Origin: JAIQFL01 sp035295745
GTDB lineage: Bacteria; Acidobacteriota; Terriglobia; Bryobacterales; Bryobacteraceae
Direction of reading: 5' to 3'
Length of the DNA stretch: 64,000 bases
Assembly (NCBI GenBank): GCA_035295745.1
Contig: DATGIL010000005.1
Coordinates: 1-64,000 of the forward strand
This document shows positions 17,662 through 25,918 of the stretch, in pieces. The notes below the pieces were generated by a model. The model did not search any database and was not told the DNA's origin. It worked only from the letters and a program-made list of their open reading frames with translations. The position numbers and the translations under genes are program-made. Position 1 is the stretch's first letter, and the number at the start of each line of letters is the position of its first letter.

Positions 17662-18336
17662 ATGACGAGGCTGGCTTTACTCGATGATCATGGGCTCTTC
17701 CGCGAAAGCCTCTGTCACCTGTTGGCGTCCGAGCCCGATTTCGAAGTCGTCGGGCAGTCCTCCAGGACGGCGGAGGCATTGGAGTTGTTGACGGTCCATA
17801 CCGTGGACTTGGTGCTGCTGGAACTGCGCGTCGGGACGGAGCCGTGTGAAGCGTTCATCCGTGCGGCGCGGGACCACGGCTACCAGGGCCGTTTCCTGCT
17901 GGTGACCGGCGGCATCGATCCAGCCCGGTCCGCGGCGGCGCTCCGACTAGGAGCGTCCGGGATCTTTCTGAAATGTAACTCCTCGAGTCGACTCGTGCAG
18001 GCGATACGACTGGTGGCGAGCGGCGAGGCTTGGGTCGATCCCAAGGTGATTCAGCTCATCGCGGACCGCTATCCACAGGAGGGCCAGCGCCTGGGCATCC
18101 TCACGAAGCGGGAACAGGTAGTCCTCAAGGGCGTGCTCGACGGATTTACCAACAAGAAGATCGGATGTCAGGTTGGGGTCTCGGAATCATCGATCAAGGC
18201 GACACTCCAGCAGTTGTTCGATAAGGCTGGAGTGCGCACGCGCTCTCAACTGGTGCGAGCTGTACTGGATGGCACGATCGCGGGGGCGCACGCCGAGTCT
18301 GAAGAAGAGGAAATCGCACCGATGCGCGGCCAATAG
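17662..18336 (+). CDS. NarL/LuxR-type response regulator with Glu at the phospho-acceptor site
   Basis: The product has an N-terminal receiver (about residues 1-120) and a C-terminal LuxR helix-turn-helix (about 150-210; TKREQVVLKGVLDGFTNKKI). The acidic pair Asp8/Asp9 and the conserved Lys in GIFLK are present, but the phospho-acceptor position reads VDLVLLELRVG, giving Glu54. The paralogue at 27330 has Asp59 there. Glu at this site often mimics the phosphorylated state, so the protein may be constitutively active or kinase-independent. I use the ATG at 17662; a GTG 57 bp upstream would add residues outside the receiver fold. It is transcribed away from efflux operon 1. Confidence 0.85.
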   Translation: MTRLALLDDHGLFRESLCHLLASEPDFEVVGQSSRTAEALELLTVHTVDLVLLELRVGTEPCEAFIRAARDHGYQGRFLLVTGGIDPARSAAALRLGASGIFLKCNSSSRLVQAIRLVASGEAWVDPKVIQLIADRYPQEGQRLGILTKREQVVLKGVLDGFTNKKIGCQVGVSESSIKATLQQLFDKAGVRTRSQLVRAVLDGTIAGAHAESEEEEIAPMRGQ

Positions 18337-18342
18337 TCCGGA

Positions 18343-18356
18343 TAATCTTTCGATTA
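18343..18356. promoter_or_regulatory. palindrome TAATC-TTTC-GATTA
   Basis: This perfect inverted repeat lies between the convergent response-regulator and sensor-regulator genes. The same arms occur as CTAATC-AAAC-GATTAG at 19321-19336. It lacks the G+C stem and T-run of a terminator, so an operator-like role is more plausible. Confidence 0.35.
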
Positions 18357-18365
18357 GTCGAGGGT

Positions 18366-19292
18366 TTACAGGAGATCCCTGTAGTTTTCGAGTGCCACCC
18401 GAACCAATTGTGCGCGCGTCCGCACATCCGTTTTCGCGAACAGTTGCTGTATGGTGTTCTTGACGGAACTCTCCGAGATGTCCATCTGCGCCGCGATCTC
18501 TTTGTTCGCCAAACCCTGAACCAGGAAGCGCAAGACCTCGGTCTCCCGGCCGCTCAGGGGGGCTCGGGCGTGATGGTCCATCGAGGCTGACCCGTTGGTG
18601 GTGGCTAACAGATCGTCGGTTACGTCGGCGATGATCGCGGCCAGCTTGGGCTTGGCGCCTTCCTTGTACGTGGAAAACCAGACGTCGGCCGTGAACGATT
18701 CGCCGTTGCCGCGATGGCCGCGGCACTGCATCGAGGTCCGGAACTGAGGCCCTTCTTCCCAGCGCAAAGCGTGATGCAGTTCGGGCAGAAAGGCGGCGAT
18801 AGGGTTGCCTACCAGGTGGCCGTCATGCGGCGCGATGAGGTCCGCGGCCGCGCGATTGGCCAGTTCGATGAAGCCGCGCTCATCCACCGTCACAATCGCG
18901 GCGGGGCTCGTCTCCACCAGTACGCGAAGTCTCTCCTGGGCCTCCTGGCTCAGGCGCCGATTGCGCAGCACTTCTCCCACGAACAATCCACAACCGCTCA
19001 ACGCCAATGTCTCGAATGCGAGGCGGACAAAGGATGGGTCGAGAGAGCTGAAAAGTGCGCTGAAAACGGCGCATGCCAACCCGAGCAGCGCCACTGCCCA
19101 ACGCGGCAGGAATCCGGCGGACAGCATGATGGGGAACAGGTAGAGAAATCCCAAAGACACATAGGGCTTGGTCCACCAGTCCACCACCGCGATTGCGAGG
19201 ATGATCGCAGCGCTGACCAGCAGAGCAACAGTGCGATTCCCCTCGTCCCAGAGCCATTCCAAGCGCGGCATGAATTCGGTTTGAGCGCTCAT
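18366..19292 (-). CDS. membrane-anchored PAS-domain transcription regulator with LuxR HTH output
   Basis: The N-terminal third has about four membrane segments (about residues 21-37, 44-62, 66-81, 94-108), followed by a PAS-like sensor domain (about 118-230) and a LuxR-type HTH (about 245-303; LSGRETEVLRFLVQGLANKE). The membrane and PAS part closely matches the histidine kinase at 25919-27361 (shared GFLYLFP, SSPAAI/TSPAAI, MQCRG, FFSTY/WFSTY). The C-terminus matches the HTH of the response regulator at 27330. The kinase module has thus been replaced by a DNA-binding domain. I prefer the start at 19292 because the palindrome 19321-19336 would otherwise fall inside the gene. Confidence 0.83.
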   Translation of the reverse strand: MSAQTEFMPRLEWLWDEGNRTVALLVSAAIILAIAVVDWWTKPYVSLGFLYLFPIMLSAGFLPRWAVALLGLACAVFSALFSSLDPSFVRLAFETLALSGCGLFVGEVLRNRRLSQEAQERLRVLVETSPAAIVTVDERGFIELANRAAADLIAPHDGHLVGNPIAAFLPELHHALRWEEGPQFRTSMQCRGHRGNGESFTADVWFSTYKEGAKPKLAAIIADVTDDLLATTNGSASMDHHARAPLSGRETEVLRFLVQGLANKEIAAQMDISESSVKNTIQQLFAKTDVRTRAQLVRVALENYRDLL

Positions 19293-19320
19293 TATGCCAT
19301 GGCTGTTTGGAGCAGCAGAT

Positions 19321-19336
19321 CTAATCAAACGATTAG
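19321..19336. promoter_or_regulatory. palindrome CTAATC-AAAC-GATTAG upstream of the sensor-regulator
   Basis: This perfect 6-bp inverted repeat lies 29 bp upstream of the preferred start of the membrane PAS-LuxR gene. Its arms match the palindrome at 18343-18356. It is a candidate operator, probably for one of the LuxR-type proteins encoded nearby. Confidence 0.45.
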
Positions 19337-19424
19337 CCATTGAGACCGCACTCGACTATCGGGCCAGCCAAAAGATTTCGGGTTTCCCGGCTAACCCCGG
19401 GCTTGGGCTTTTCGCCGACGTGGC

Positions 19425-20225
19425 TCAAACGCTGACGACTGGACAGGGCGATTGCCGGATCAGCGAATATGCGATGACTTCGAGGCGACCCAGCACACCA
19501 GCCTCCTCCTTGCGTCCGATCACCAACAAATCCGATTTCAACTCTCCGGCCAGATGGGAAATCACTTTAGTCACGTCGCCGGCTTCGACGCGAATCGCCG
19601 CTTGCGATCCTGCGACCTTTTGCATTCCTTCCAACGTGCGTTCCGCCTGCGCTCGCGCCTGAGACGAATCGCTCCCAGTCAACACGTGCACCAGCGTCAG
19701 TTCCGCCTGATACTCCTGGGCGAGGTGATTCGCCCAGTCGAGCACACGGGGAGCCGGACTCTTCAGGTCCACCGCACACAAGATCCGCTGCCACGCGACC
19801 GCTTCCAGCGGCGGGGCATTTTCCAGGTGCACGCCGGTCCATACGGGGCAATCCGCATCGTGGAGCACCTTGGCGCTGGTCGAGCCTAAAATCAGTCGGC
19901 GATAGATTCCCATGCCTTGCGTCGGGATCATGATCAGATCCACCTGGTGGGACGTGGCGTACTCGATGATCTTCCGGGCGGCCTCGCCGTGTTCCACCAG
20001 AGTCTTTACCTTGAGGTGCCGCAAGCTCTTATCAAAGAAGGTCTCGAATTTGTGCATCCTGGTGGTATACAGATCTTCCAGGGTGCTGTTGTAGGAGGCT
20101 TCAATCACGTGGAGCAGGATCAACTCCGCGTCGAAACGGCCGGCGAGGGATTGGACGTAAGCGGCGGCGCCACGGCAGCGGATAGAAAAATCCACGGGGA
20201 AGAGAATTCGCCGAAGTTGGAACAT
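19425..20225 (-). CDS. tandem universal stress protein (UspA family)
   Basis: The protein holds two Usp domains. The first (about residues 1-140) begins RRILFPVDFS and ends with IPTQGMGIYRRLILGSTS, close to the ATP-binding pattern G-x2-G-x9-G-S/T. The second (about 150-266) begins ILCAVDLK and has a weaker loop (VIGRKEEAGVLG). The start at 20225 is chosen because AGGA lies about 7 nt upstream and it falls 13 bp after the pump's stop codon; an upstream ATG would overlap the pump gene. It is the fourth gene of efflux operon 2, suggesting the operon serves a wider stress response. Confidence 0.84.
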   Translation of the reverse strand: MFQLRRILFPVDFSIRCRGAAAYVQSLAGRFDAELILLHVIEASYNSTLEDLYTTRMHKFETFFDKSLRHLKVKTLVEHGEAARKIIEYATSHQVDLIMIPTQGMGIYRRLILGSTSAKVLHDADCPVWTGVHLENAPPLEAVAWQRILCAVDLKSPAPRVLDWANHLAQEYQAELTLVHVLTGSDSSQARAQAERTLEGMQKVAGSQAAIRVEAGDVTKVISHLAGELKSDLLVIGRKEEAGVLGRLEVIAYSLIRQSPCPVVSV

Positions 20226-20238
20226 GTTCAATCCTAGT

Positions 20239-23200
20239 CTAATGCGCGTCAGGCTCAGGCAGCGAGTCATTCGGGCGCGCAAACCAGGTATACAGCGCCG
20301 GTAGCAAAAAGATACTCATCACCAGCACAGCCATCAGTCCGCCCACAATCACAATCGCGAAGGGCCGCTGGGAATCGGAGCCGATTCCGTGCGATGTGGC
20401 GGCCGGAACCAACCCGAGCGAAGCCACCAGCATCGTCATCAGGATCGGACGGAAGCGGAGCACGGCGCCTTCCAGCACCGCGTCCAGCACCGAGAGTCCG
20501 CGTCCACGAAGCTGGTTGATGTATTCCAGCATGATGACTCCGGTCTGTACGGAGACGCCGAATAGCGCCAGGAATCCGACACCGGACGAGACGCTGAAAT
20601 TGGTGTGCGTCAAATAGAGTGCGAGGATGCCGCCGACGGGCGCCATCGCCACCGTGATCAGAATCAGGCTGGCCCACTTGAACGACGAGAACATGCTGTA
20701 GAGGATCAGGAAAATCACCAGCAGCGTGAGCGGGATGATGAGCGCCAGGCGCTTTTGCGAGCGCTTCTGCGATTCGTACTCGCCGGCCCACTCCAGGCGA
20801 TAACCCGGCGGTAATTTGACCTGCGTCGTCACCGTGCTGATGGCTTCCTCCACGGTGCTGCCCAAGTCGCGTCCGCGCACGCCATACTTGATGGCCACGT
20901 ACCGCTGATTGCCTTCGCGGTAAATCTCCGAGGCGCCATCCTGGATGGCCACGTCGCACAATTGTCCCAGCGATACCCGCTCGCCGGACGGCGCCAACAG
21001 CCGGATATTCTCGATTTCCTCAATGGTGCTGCGATATTGCGGCTGGTAGCGAGCTACCAGGTCGTAGCGCTCTTCACCTTTGAGCACCGACGACACGGCC
21101 TTGCCGCCGGTAGCGGTTTCGATCGCGTCCTGCACGTCGGAAACGTTGATGCCGAAACGCGCGGCCTTATCGCGATTCACGCTGAGATTCAAGTTGGGCT
21201 GGCCGATCACGCGGAACACGCCCAGATCCTGCACACCGCGGATTTTGCCCATGACGCCCATGATCTCGTCGGCCTTATTCTCGAGCAGCTTCAAGTCGGT
21301 ACCGTAGATCTTGACCGCCAGCTCACCCTTCACGCCGCTGACTGCTTCCTCCATGTTGTCGGCGATGGGCTGCGAGAAGTTCCAGACCACGCCCGGGATC
21401 TTCTCGGCCTCATCGCCCAAGGCCGCGATCAACTGCTCCTTATCCTGATGGAACATGGGCCGCCACTCTTCTTTCGGCCGCAGATCGATGAAGTACTCAG
21501 TATTGAAGAAGCCCGTGTAGTCGGTGCCGTCGTCCGGTCGCCCCACCTGGCTCACCACTTTTGTGACTTCGGGGAACTTCGCGAACATCACGCGAGCCTG
21601 GTTCATGATCGCCGTGCCCTCAGTGGGACCAGTGCTCGTGGCGAGCGTGCCGCGCGCCCAGATGGCGCCTTCATCCAGATGCGGCAGAAATTCCGACCCG
21701 ATGGTTTTGCCGAGCATCACCGTGCCCACCAGGATGAGGACGGCCGCCAACGCGGTCGCCCATCGATAGCGGATGGCCAACCGCAATGCGTTTCCATAGA
21801 TTCGGGTGAGAAACATCATCAGCGGATTGCGCCACTCGCGAGTGCCTTTGGGAAACACGATGCTCGCCAGAACCGGGCCGAGGAACATGGAAAACAGCAG
21901 GGCGCCCGCCAGCGCAAATGCCACCGTCCAGGCCATTGGGCGGAATAACCGTCCTTCTACCCGCTGTAGTGTGAAGATCGGGACGTAAGCTGTGATGATG
22001 ATGGTGATGGAGTAGAACACGGGGCGCTGCACTTCGTGTGCCGCACGCTTGATCTTCTCGGAAACGGTCTCGTCAGGACGCACGCCGGGGTGCGAGAGCA
22101 GGCGCACGATATTCTCCACCATCACGATGGCGCCTTCCACGATCATGCCGAAGTCGAGCGCGCCCAGCGAGAGCAAATTGGCCGGAATGTGCCGCATGTC
22201 GAGGCACAGAGACGCGAACAGCAGTGAGAAGGGAATAGTGAGCGTGACGATCAGAGCGCCACGAATATTGCCCAGGAAGATGAAGAGAATGACCGAGACG
22301 AGGATGATTCCTTCGGTCAGGTTGTGGAGCACGGTGTGCGTGGTGAGATGCACCAGGTCACTGCGATCGAGGTGCGGAACAATCTTGACTCCCGGAGGCA
22401 GAAAATGTGCGTTCAGAAAATCGACCTTCTCGTGCAGTGCCGTCAGGACATTGTCGCCGTCGGCGCCTTTGCGCAACAGCACGATGCCGGACACTACATC
22501 GGGGTCGTCGATCACCTTCGCGAGATTGGAGTGATCGGCCTTGCCCAATTGCCCCAGCCGGATCTTGGGCCCTTGGCGGACGAGTCCGATGTCGCGGACG
22601 CGCACCGGAACTCCGTTCTGCGTCTTGAGCACAATGGAGGCGATATCCTCCGTGGTTTGCACCAGGCCCACCGCCCGGACGTTGATGGCCTGCTCGCCGC
22701 GCTCGATGAAGCTACCGCCCGCATTCACGTTATTGTTCGAGAGCGCCTGTTCCACCTGGCCGATGCTGAGCCCGTACGAGATCAGTTTGTTCGGGTCCAC
22801 CTGCACCTGGTACTCGCGCGTGGCCCCGCCGAAAATCGAAACGTCCACCACATCGGGCACCGACTTCAACTGCTTGACGATCACCCAATCCTGCAGGGAC
22901 TTCAATTCCATCACATCGTAGTTTGGATTGGTGCTCTGCAAGGTGAAAAAATAGATCTGCCCGACGGGACTGAAATCCGCCCCAAGCGAGGGCTGCAGTC
23001 CATTGGGCAGATTCACTTGCGAGAGCTTCTCCAGCACCTTCTGGCGATTCAAATCGTTGTTCGACCCGTCGTCAAATGTGAGATTGATGCTGGAAAGGCC
23101 AGCCAGTGACCAGGAACGAAGCGAAACCAACTGCGGCAGCCCATTCATCTGCACTTCGATGGGAATCGTGACCTGCTGCTCCACCTCCTCAGCCGCGCGT

Positions 23201-23364
23201 CCCGGCCATTGCGTAATCACCTGCACGTAGTTATTGGCTACGTCGGGATACGCCTCCACCGGCAGATTCTTGAAGGAAATTGCGCCCCAAACCAGCAGCA
23301 ACAACCCGGCGCAGAGCACCAGAAAGCGATTCTGCAACGCGAAACTGACGGACTTTTGGATCAC
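20239..23364 (-). CDS. heavy-metal efflux RND pump, CzcA type (copy 2)
   Basis: The 1041-residue pump is a close paralogue of 11783-14923 over its full length (for example EAYPDVANNYVQVITQWPGR). It has the RND topology of 12 membrane segments with two periplasmic loops. The TM4 signature reads DFGMIVEGAIVMVEN, with Glu where copy 1 and the usual divalent-cation pattern have Asp. That acidic residue is part of the proton/metal path, so the change may alter specificity or kinetics. Its start overlaps the adaptor stop by 4 bp, indicating translational coupling. The next gene downstream is the Usp gene. Confidence 0.92.
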   Translation of the reverse strand: MIQKSVSFALQNRFLVLCAGLLLLVWGAISFKNLPVEAYPDVANNYVQVITQWPGRAAEEVEQQVTIPIEVQMNGLPQLVSLRSWSLAGLSSINLTFDDGSNNDLNRQKVLEKLSQVNLPNGLQPSLGADFSPVGQIYFFTLQSTNPNYDVMELKSLQDWVIVKQLKSVPDVVDVSIFGGATREYQVQVDPNKLISYGLSIGQVEQALSNNNVNAGGSFIERGEQAINVRAVGLVQTTEDIASIVLKTQNGVPVRVRDIGLVRQGPKIRLGQLGKADHSNLAKVIDDPDVVSGIVLLRKGADGDNVLTALHEKVDFLNAHFLPPGVKIVPHLDRSDLVHLTTHTVLHNLTEGIILVSVILFIFLGNIRGALIVTLTIPFSLLFASLCLDMRHIPANLLSLGALDFGMIVEGAIVMVENIVRLLSHPGVRPDETVSEKIKRAAHEVQRPVFYSITIIITAYVPIFTLQRVEGRLFRPMAWTVAFALAGALLFSMFLGPVLASIVFPKGTREWRNPLMMFLTRIYGNALRLAIRYRWATALAAVLILVGTVMLGKTIGSEFLPHLDEGAIWARGTLATSTGPTEGTAIMNQARVMFAKFPEVTKVVSQVGRPDDGTDYTGFFNTEYFIDLRPKEEWRPMFHQDKEQLIAALGDEAEKIPGVVWNFSQPIADNMEEAVSGVKGELAVKIYGTDLKLLENKADEIMGVMGKIRGVQDLGVFRVIGQPNLNLSVNRDKAARFGINVSDVQDAIETATGGKAVSSVLKGEERYDLVARYQPQYRSTIEEIENIRLLAPSGERVSLGQLCDVAIQDGASEIYREGNQRYVAIKYGVRGRDLGSTVEEAISTVTTQVKLPPGYRLEWAGEYESQKRSQKRLALIIPLTLLVIFLILYSMFSSFKWASLILITVAMAPVGGILALYLTHTNFSVSSGVGFLALFGVSVQTGVIMLEYINQLRGRGLSVLDAVLEGAVLRFRPILMTMLVASLGLVPAATSHGIGSDSQRPFAIVIVGGLMAVLVMSIFLLPALYTWFARPNDSLPEPDAH

Positions 23365-24515
23365 TGTTCGGTACTCTTCTGGACTTCGCGATCGAACAAC
23401 AGCGCCGTGGCGACCACCTGGTCGCCAGGCTGCAGGCCGCCGAGGATCTGTTGAGTCTTGTCCGCATTCACGGGTCCCGCCTGCACTTCGGTGCGCCGGA
23501 ATTGCTGACCAGTCAACTTCACGAAGACCCAGTCGCGATCCTGCAGGCGCAGGACTGCGCTGGAGGGAACCACCGTGCGGGTCTCGGTGCCGCCCGAAAT
23601 GAAGTGAACCGTGGCGAACATGTTGGGCCGCAGCATCCCTCCCTGATTGGGCAGTTCGATGCGAACTTTGGCCGAGCGCGTGTTGGGATCGAGCAGTTTG
23701 GAAATGTTGGTGACGCGGCCGGAGAGCCGCCGGTTGGGGTAAGCGTTCAGCTCGATCTCGGCCCGATCGCCGAGGTGCACGCGCCCCAGATCGTTCTCGT
23801 AGACATCCGAGAGAATCCAGACGTTGCTCAGATCGGAAATCGTGAACAGGTTAGGCGAGTTGTCGAGCGATTTCACGCCCGCGGCCGATGTCACATTCTG
23901 CTCGGTGATGGTCCCAGCCATTGGTGCGTGGATTTCAATCAGCGGCGAGACGTGCTGCGGGTCTCCACCCAGCAGGCGAATGTGCTCCTCGGCGGTCCGG
24001 GTGTCGATAATGGCCTTGTTGTAGGTGTCTTCGGCGAGTTCCAGATCTTTCTGCGCCATGGCGCCGTGGGAGAAGAGCAACTGCGCACGTTCGAGTTGCG
24101 TCTTCGCCAGCGCTGAGTCGGCCTTGAACTTCTGATAATCCGCAAACGCCTGCGACATGTCCGGACTGGTCATGGTGAGCAGGAGTTGGCCTTTCTGTAC
24201 ATCGTCGCCCAGCCGGGCCTTCACTTCCACTACGCGGCCGGAGGAGAGAGAATTGACTGCATACGAGCGGCTCACATCCGCCGCGACGACACCGTTCGTG
24301 AGAACCTGGTCCGACTCGTGGCGGGCCATCGCCGGCGCCAATGCGAACCGGTCGGGGTTCGGCACGGTGACCACGTTGCGGTCCGGCACGGTCTCCACTT
24401 TGGGTGGGGGTGCGGAATTGGGTGCGGCACTCACCGCCTCCCGAGAGCAGCCGGACATGCCGACTGCAAGAGCCGCCAGGCACGCTGCCGTAAGAAAAGA
24501 GAGGAAAGACTTCAT
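23361..24515 (-). CDS. HlyD/CzcB-type periplasmic adaptor lipoprotein (copy 2)
   Basis: The 384-residue adaptor has a lipoprotein signal (lipobox VGMSGC, Cys23), a lipoyl domain split by a coiled-coil hairpin (about residues 95-210, SGRVVEVKARLGDDV...IHAPMAGTITEQNV), a beta-barrel domain and a membrane-proximal domain. It couples pump copy 2 to the outer-membrane channel. Both boundaries overlap neighbours by 4 bp, so the three efflux genes are translated as a block. Compared with copy 1 it lacks the inserted repeat-derived N-terminal segment. No His-rich metal-binding stretch is seen. Confidence 0.88.
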   Translation of the reverse strand: MKSFLSFLTAACLAALAVGMSGCSREAVSAAPNSAPPPKVETVPDRNVVTVPNPDRFALAPAMARHESDQVLTNGVVAADVSRSYAVNSLSSGRVVEVKARLGDDVQKGQLLLTMTSPDMSQAFADYQKFKADSALAKTQLERAQLLFSHGAMAQKDLELAEDTYNKAIIDTRTAEEHIRLLGGDPQHVSPLIEIHAPMAGTITEQNVTSAAGVKSLDNSPNLFTISDLSNVWILSDVYENDLGRVHLGDRAEIELNAYPNRRLSGRVTNISKLLDPNTRSAKVRIELPNQGGMLRPNMFATVHFISGGTETRTVVPSSAVLRLQDRDWVFVKLTGQQFRRTEVQAGPVNADKTQQILGGLQPGDQVVATALLFDREVQKSTEQ

Positions 24516-25789
24516 TTGACCACCTCGACCCCTACCGCCAGGTTCAACTGGTTGGCGGCCGTCAAATACGATCCCACCAGGTTTAAATAGTTCAGTTGAA
24601 CGCTTCGGTAATCGTTCTGTGCGTTGAGGAATTCGAGCAGGGACGATCCCCCGTGTTGGTATGCGAAGGAGACCGTATCCCTGACTTTGTCAGCTAACTG
24701 CAGGTACTTGGCTTTGTACGGCTGCAGCAGCAGGCGATTGCTGTTGAGGCTGGCCCAGGCCGAGTCGACGTCGCTGAACACTTGGGCCCGAGTAGCATCG
24801 TGGAGCCTCTCATTGCGGCGAATATCGAGCTGCGTGCGCGCCTTTTCACCTTGGTTGCGATCAAAGAGCTTGATCGGAATATTGACGCTAAAACCGATGT
24901 AAGCGGGAATCGGCGGATTGCGCCCGACGTCTACGCCAAATGTGGGATCCGTAGATCCATTCGCGACCGCCAGGCGATAGTCGGTCTTGGCCTTGTCAAT
25001 GGCAGCGACGGCGGCCTGCAAATCGGGCCGGTTGGCGAGCGCCATCCCGCGGAGGTCCTCCAAAATGAGAGGCAGCTCGGTAAAGTCGAATGGGCCGGTC
25101 ACGTCGAACTGCTCCACCGGCGTGCGATCGTTGAGCAGCATCAGGAGCTGGATCTTGGCGGTGCGCACGTTGGTGAGCGCGGTCTGAATATCGGACTCGT
25201 ATTGTACCCGCTGGAGTTCCAGACGGTCGAGATCGATCTGCGCGATGTCGCCGGCTTTCAACCGCTCGGTGTTGACGCCGAGGAGGCGATCGTAATACGC
25301 AAGATTCTCGCGAGCCAGCGCCAGAATTGCTTTTGCCTGAAGTGCTTGCACGAAAGAGTTGCGCAGATTGAAGACGAGATTGCGCTCCTGATCGGCGAGT
25401 TGTGACGACGCAATGCCGGTGGCCTTCCGGGCGCTCTCGAGCCGCAACTCGCGCTTGTGCTGCCGTTCGTGCAGGTAGTTCGCCGAGAAAAGGGGAAGTG
25501 CGAATCCGAACGGGCGGTAGGGGTCGCCGTTGAACGGCTGGATCTGGTCAAGCGACGAGCTGAAATCGGGATTGGGGCGGAGGTAAGCCGTCACTTCCTG
25601 CGCTTTGGACTCATCGATCCCAATGCGCGCCGCCAGCAAGGTGGGATTCGTGCTGCGAAACCGATCCCGCACCTCATCCCAAGTCAACGCCCGCTGTCCG
25701 TAGACGCAACCCACGGTCAAAATCGCGAGAAGGGGGGCTTTAGAAGGCCCGCACGCAGTCTGAAGAATCGCTCTGCCCAGATGCCACAA
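24512..25789 (-). CDS. TolC-family outer-membrane efflux channel, CzcC type (copy 2)
   Basis: The 425-residue protein has an export signal (hydrophobic core about residues 18-30) and the outer-membrane efflux protein fold, nearly collinear with 16188-17453 (RSTNPTLLAARIGIDESKAQ; HGGSSLLEFLNAQNDYRSVQ). The reading frame opens with TTG at 25789. No in-frame ATG or GTG precedes the signal sequence, so TTG is the likely start. It is the first gene of the czcCBA-usp operon, divergent from the histidine kinase. The remaining uncertainty is the exact start. Confidence 0.86.
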   Translation of the reverse strand: MWHLGRAILQTACGPSKAPLLAILTVGCVYGQRALTWDEVRDRFRSTNPTLLAARIGIDESKAQEVTAYLRPNPDFSSSLDQIQPFNGDPYRPFGFALPLFSANYLHERQHKRELRLESARKATGIASSQLADQERNLVFNLRNSFVQALQAKAILALARENLAYYDRLLGVNTERLKAGDIAQIDLDRLELQRVQYESDIQTALTNVRTAKIQLLMLLNDRTPVEQFDVTGPFDFTELPLILEDLRGMALANRPDLQAAVAAIDKAKTDYRLAVANGSTDPTFGVDVGRNPPIPAYIGFSVNIPIKLFDRNQGEKARTQLDIRRNERLHDATRAQVFSDVDSAWASLNSNRLLLQPYKAKYLQLADKVRDTVSFAYQHGGSSLLEFLNAQNDYRSVQLNYLNLVGSYLTAANQLNLAVGVEVVK

Positions 25790-25825
25790 CTTACAATCTT
25801 AAGATTCTAGACGTTGGCCACTGAC

Positions 25826-25864
25826 ATATCTTTCGGTCGAAGTCAACCTATCTTTTAGCTATGG
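25826..25864. promoter_or_regulatory. control region of efflux operon 2 with motifs shared by operon 1
   Basis: TATCTTTCGGTC (25827-25838) and CTATCTTTTAGCTATGG (25848-25864) correspond to TATCGTTCGGTC (17525-17536) and AATCTTTTGGCTAGCC (17585-17600) in the control region of operon 1. The region separates efflux operon 2 from the divergent kinase gene. The shared motifs are candidate sites for a common regulator. Confidence 0.4.
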
Positions 25865-25918
25865 TACTTGGCGACGAGCCGTGACGTCCATACAATGAGA
25901 TAGGGATACGACGGGGTT

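Noticed and set aside
19293..19340. Earlier start for the membrane PAS-LuxR protein
   Set aside because: The upstream ATG would put the first codons directly against the palindrome at 19321-19336, and the added residues are not hydrophobic or conserved with the related kinase.
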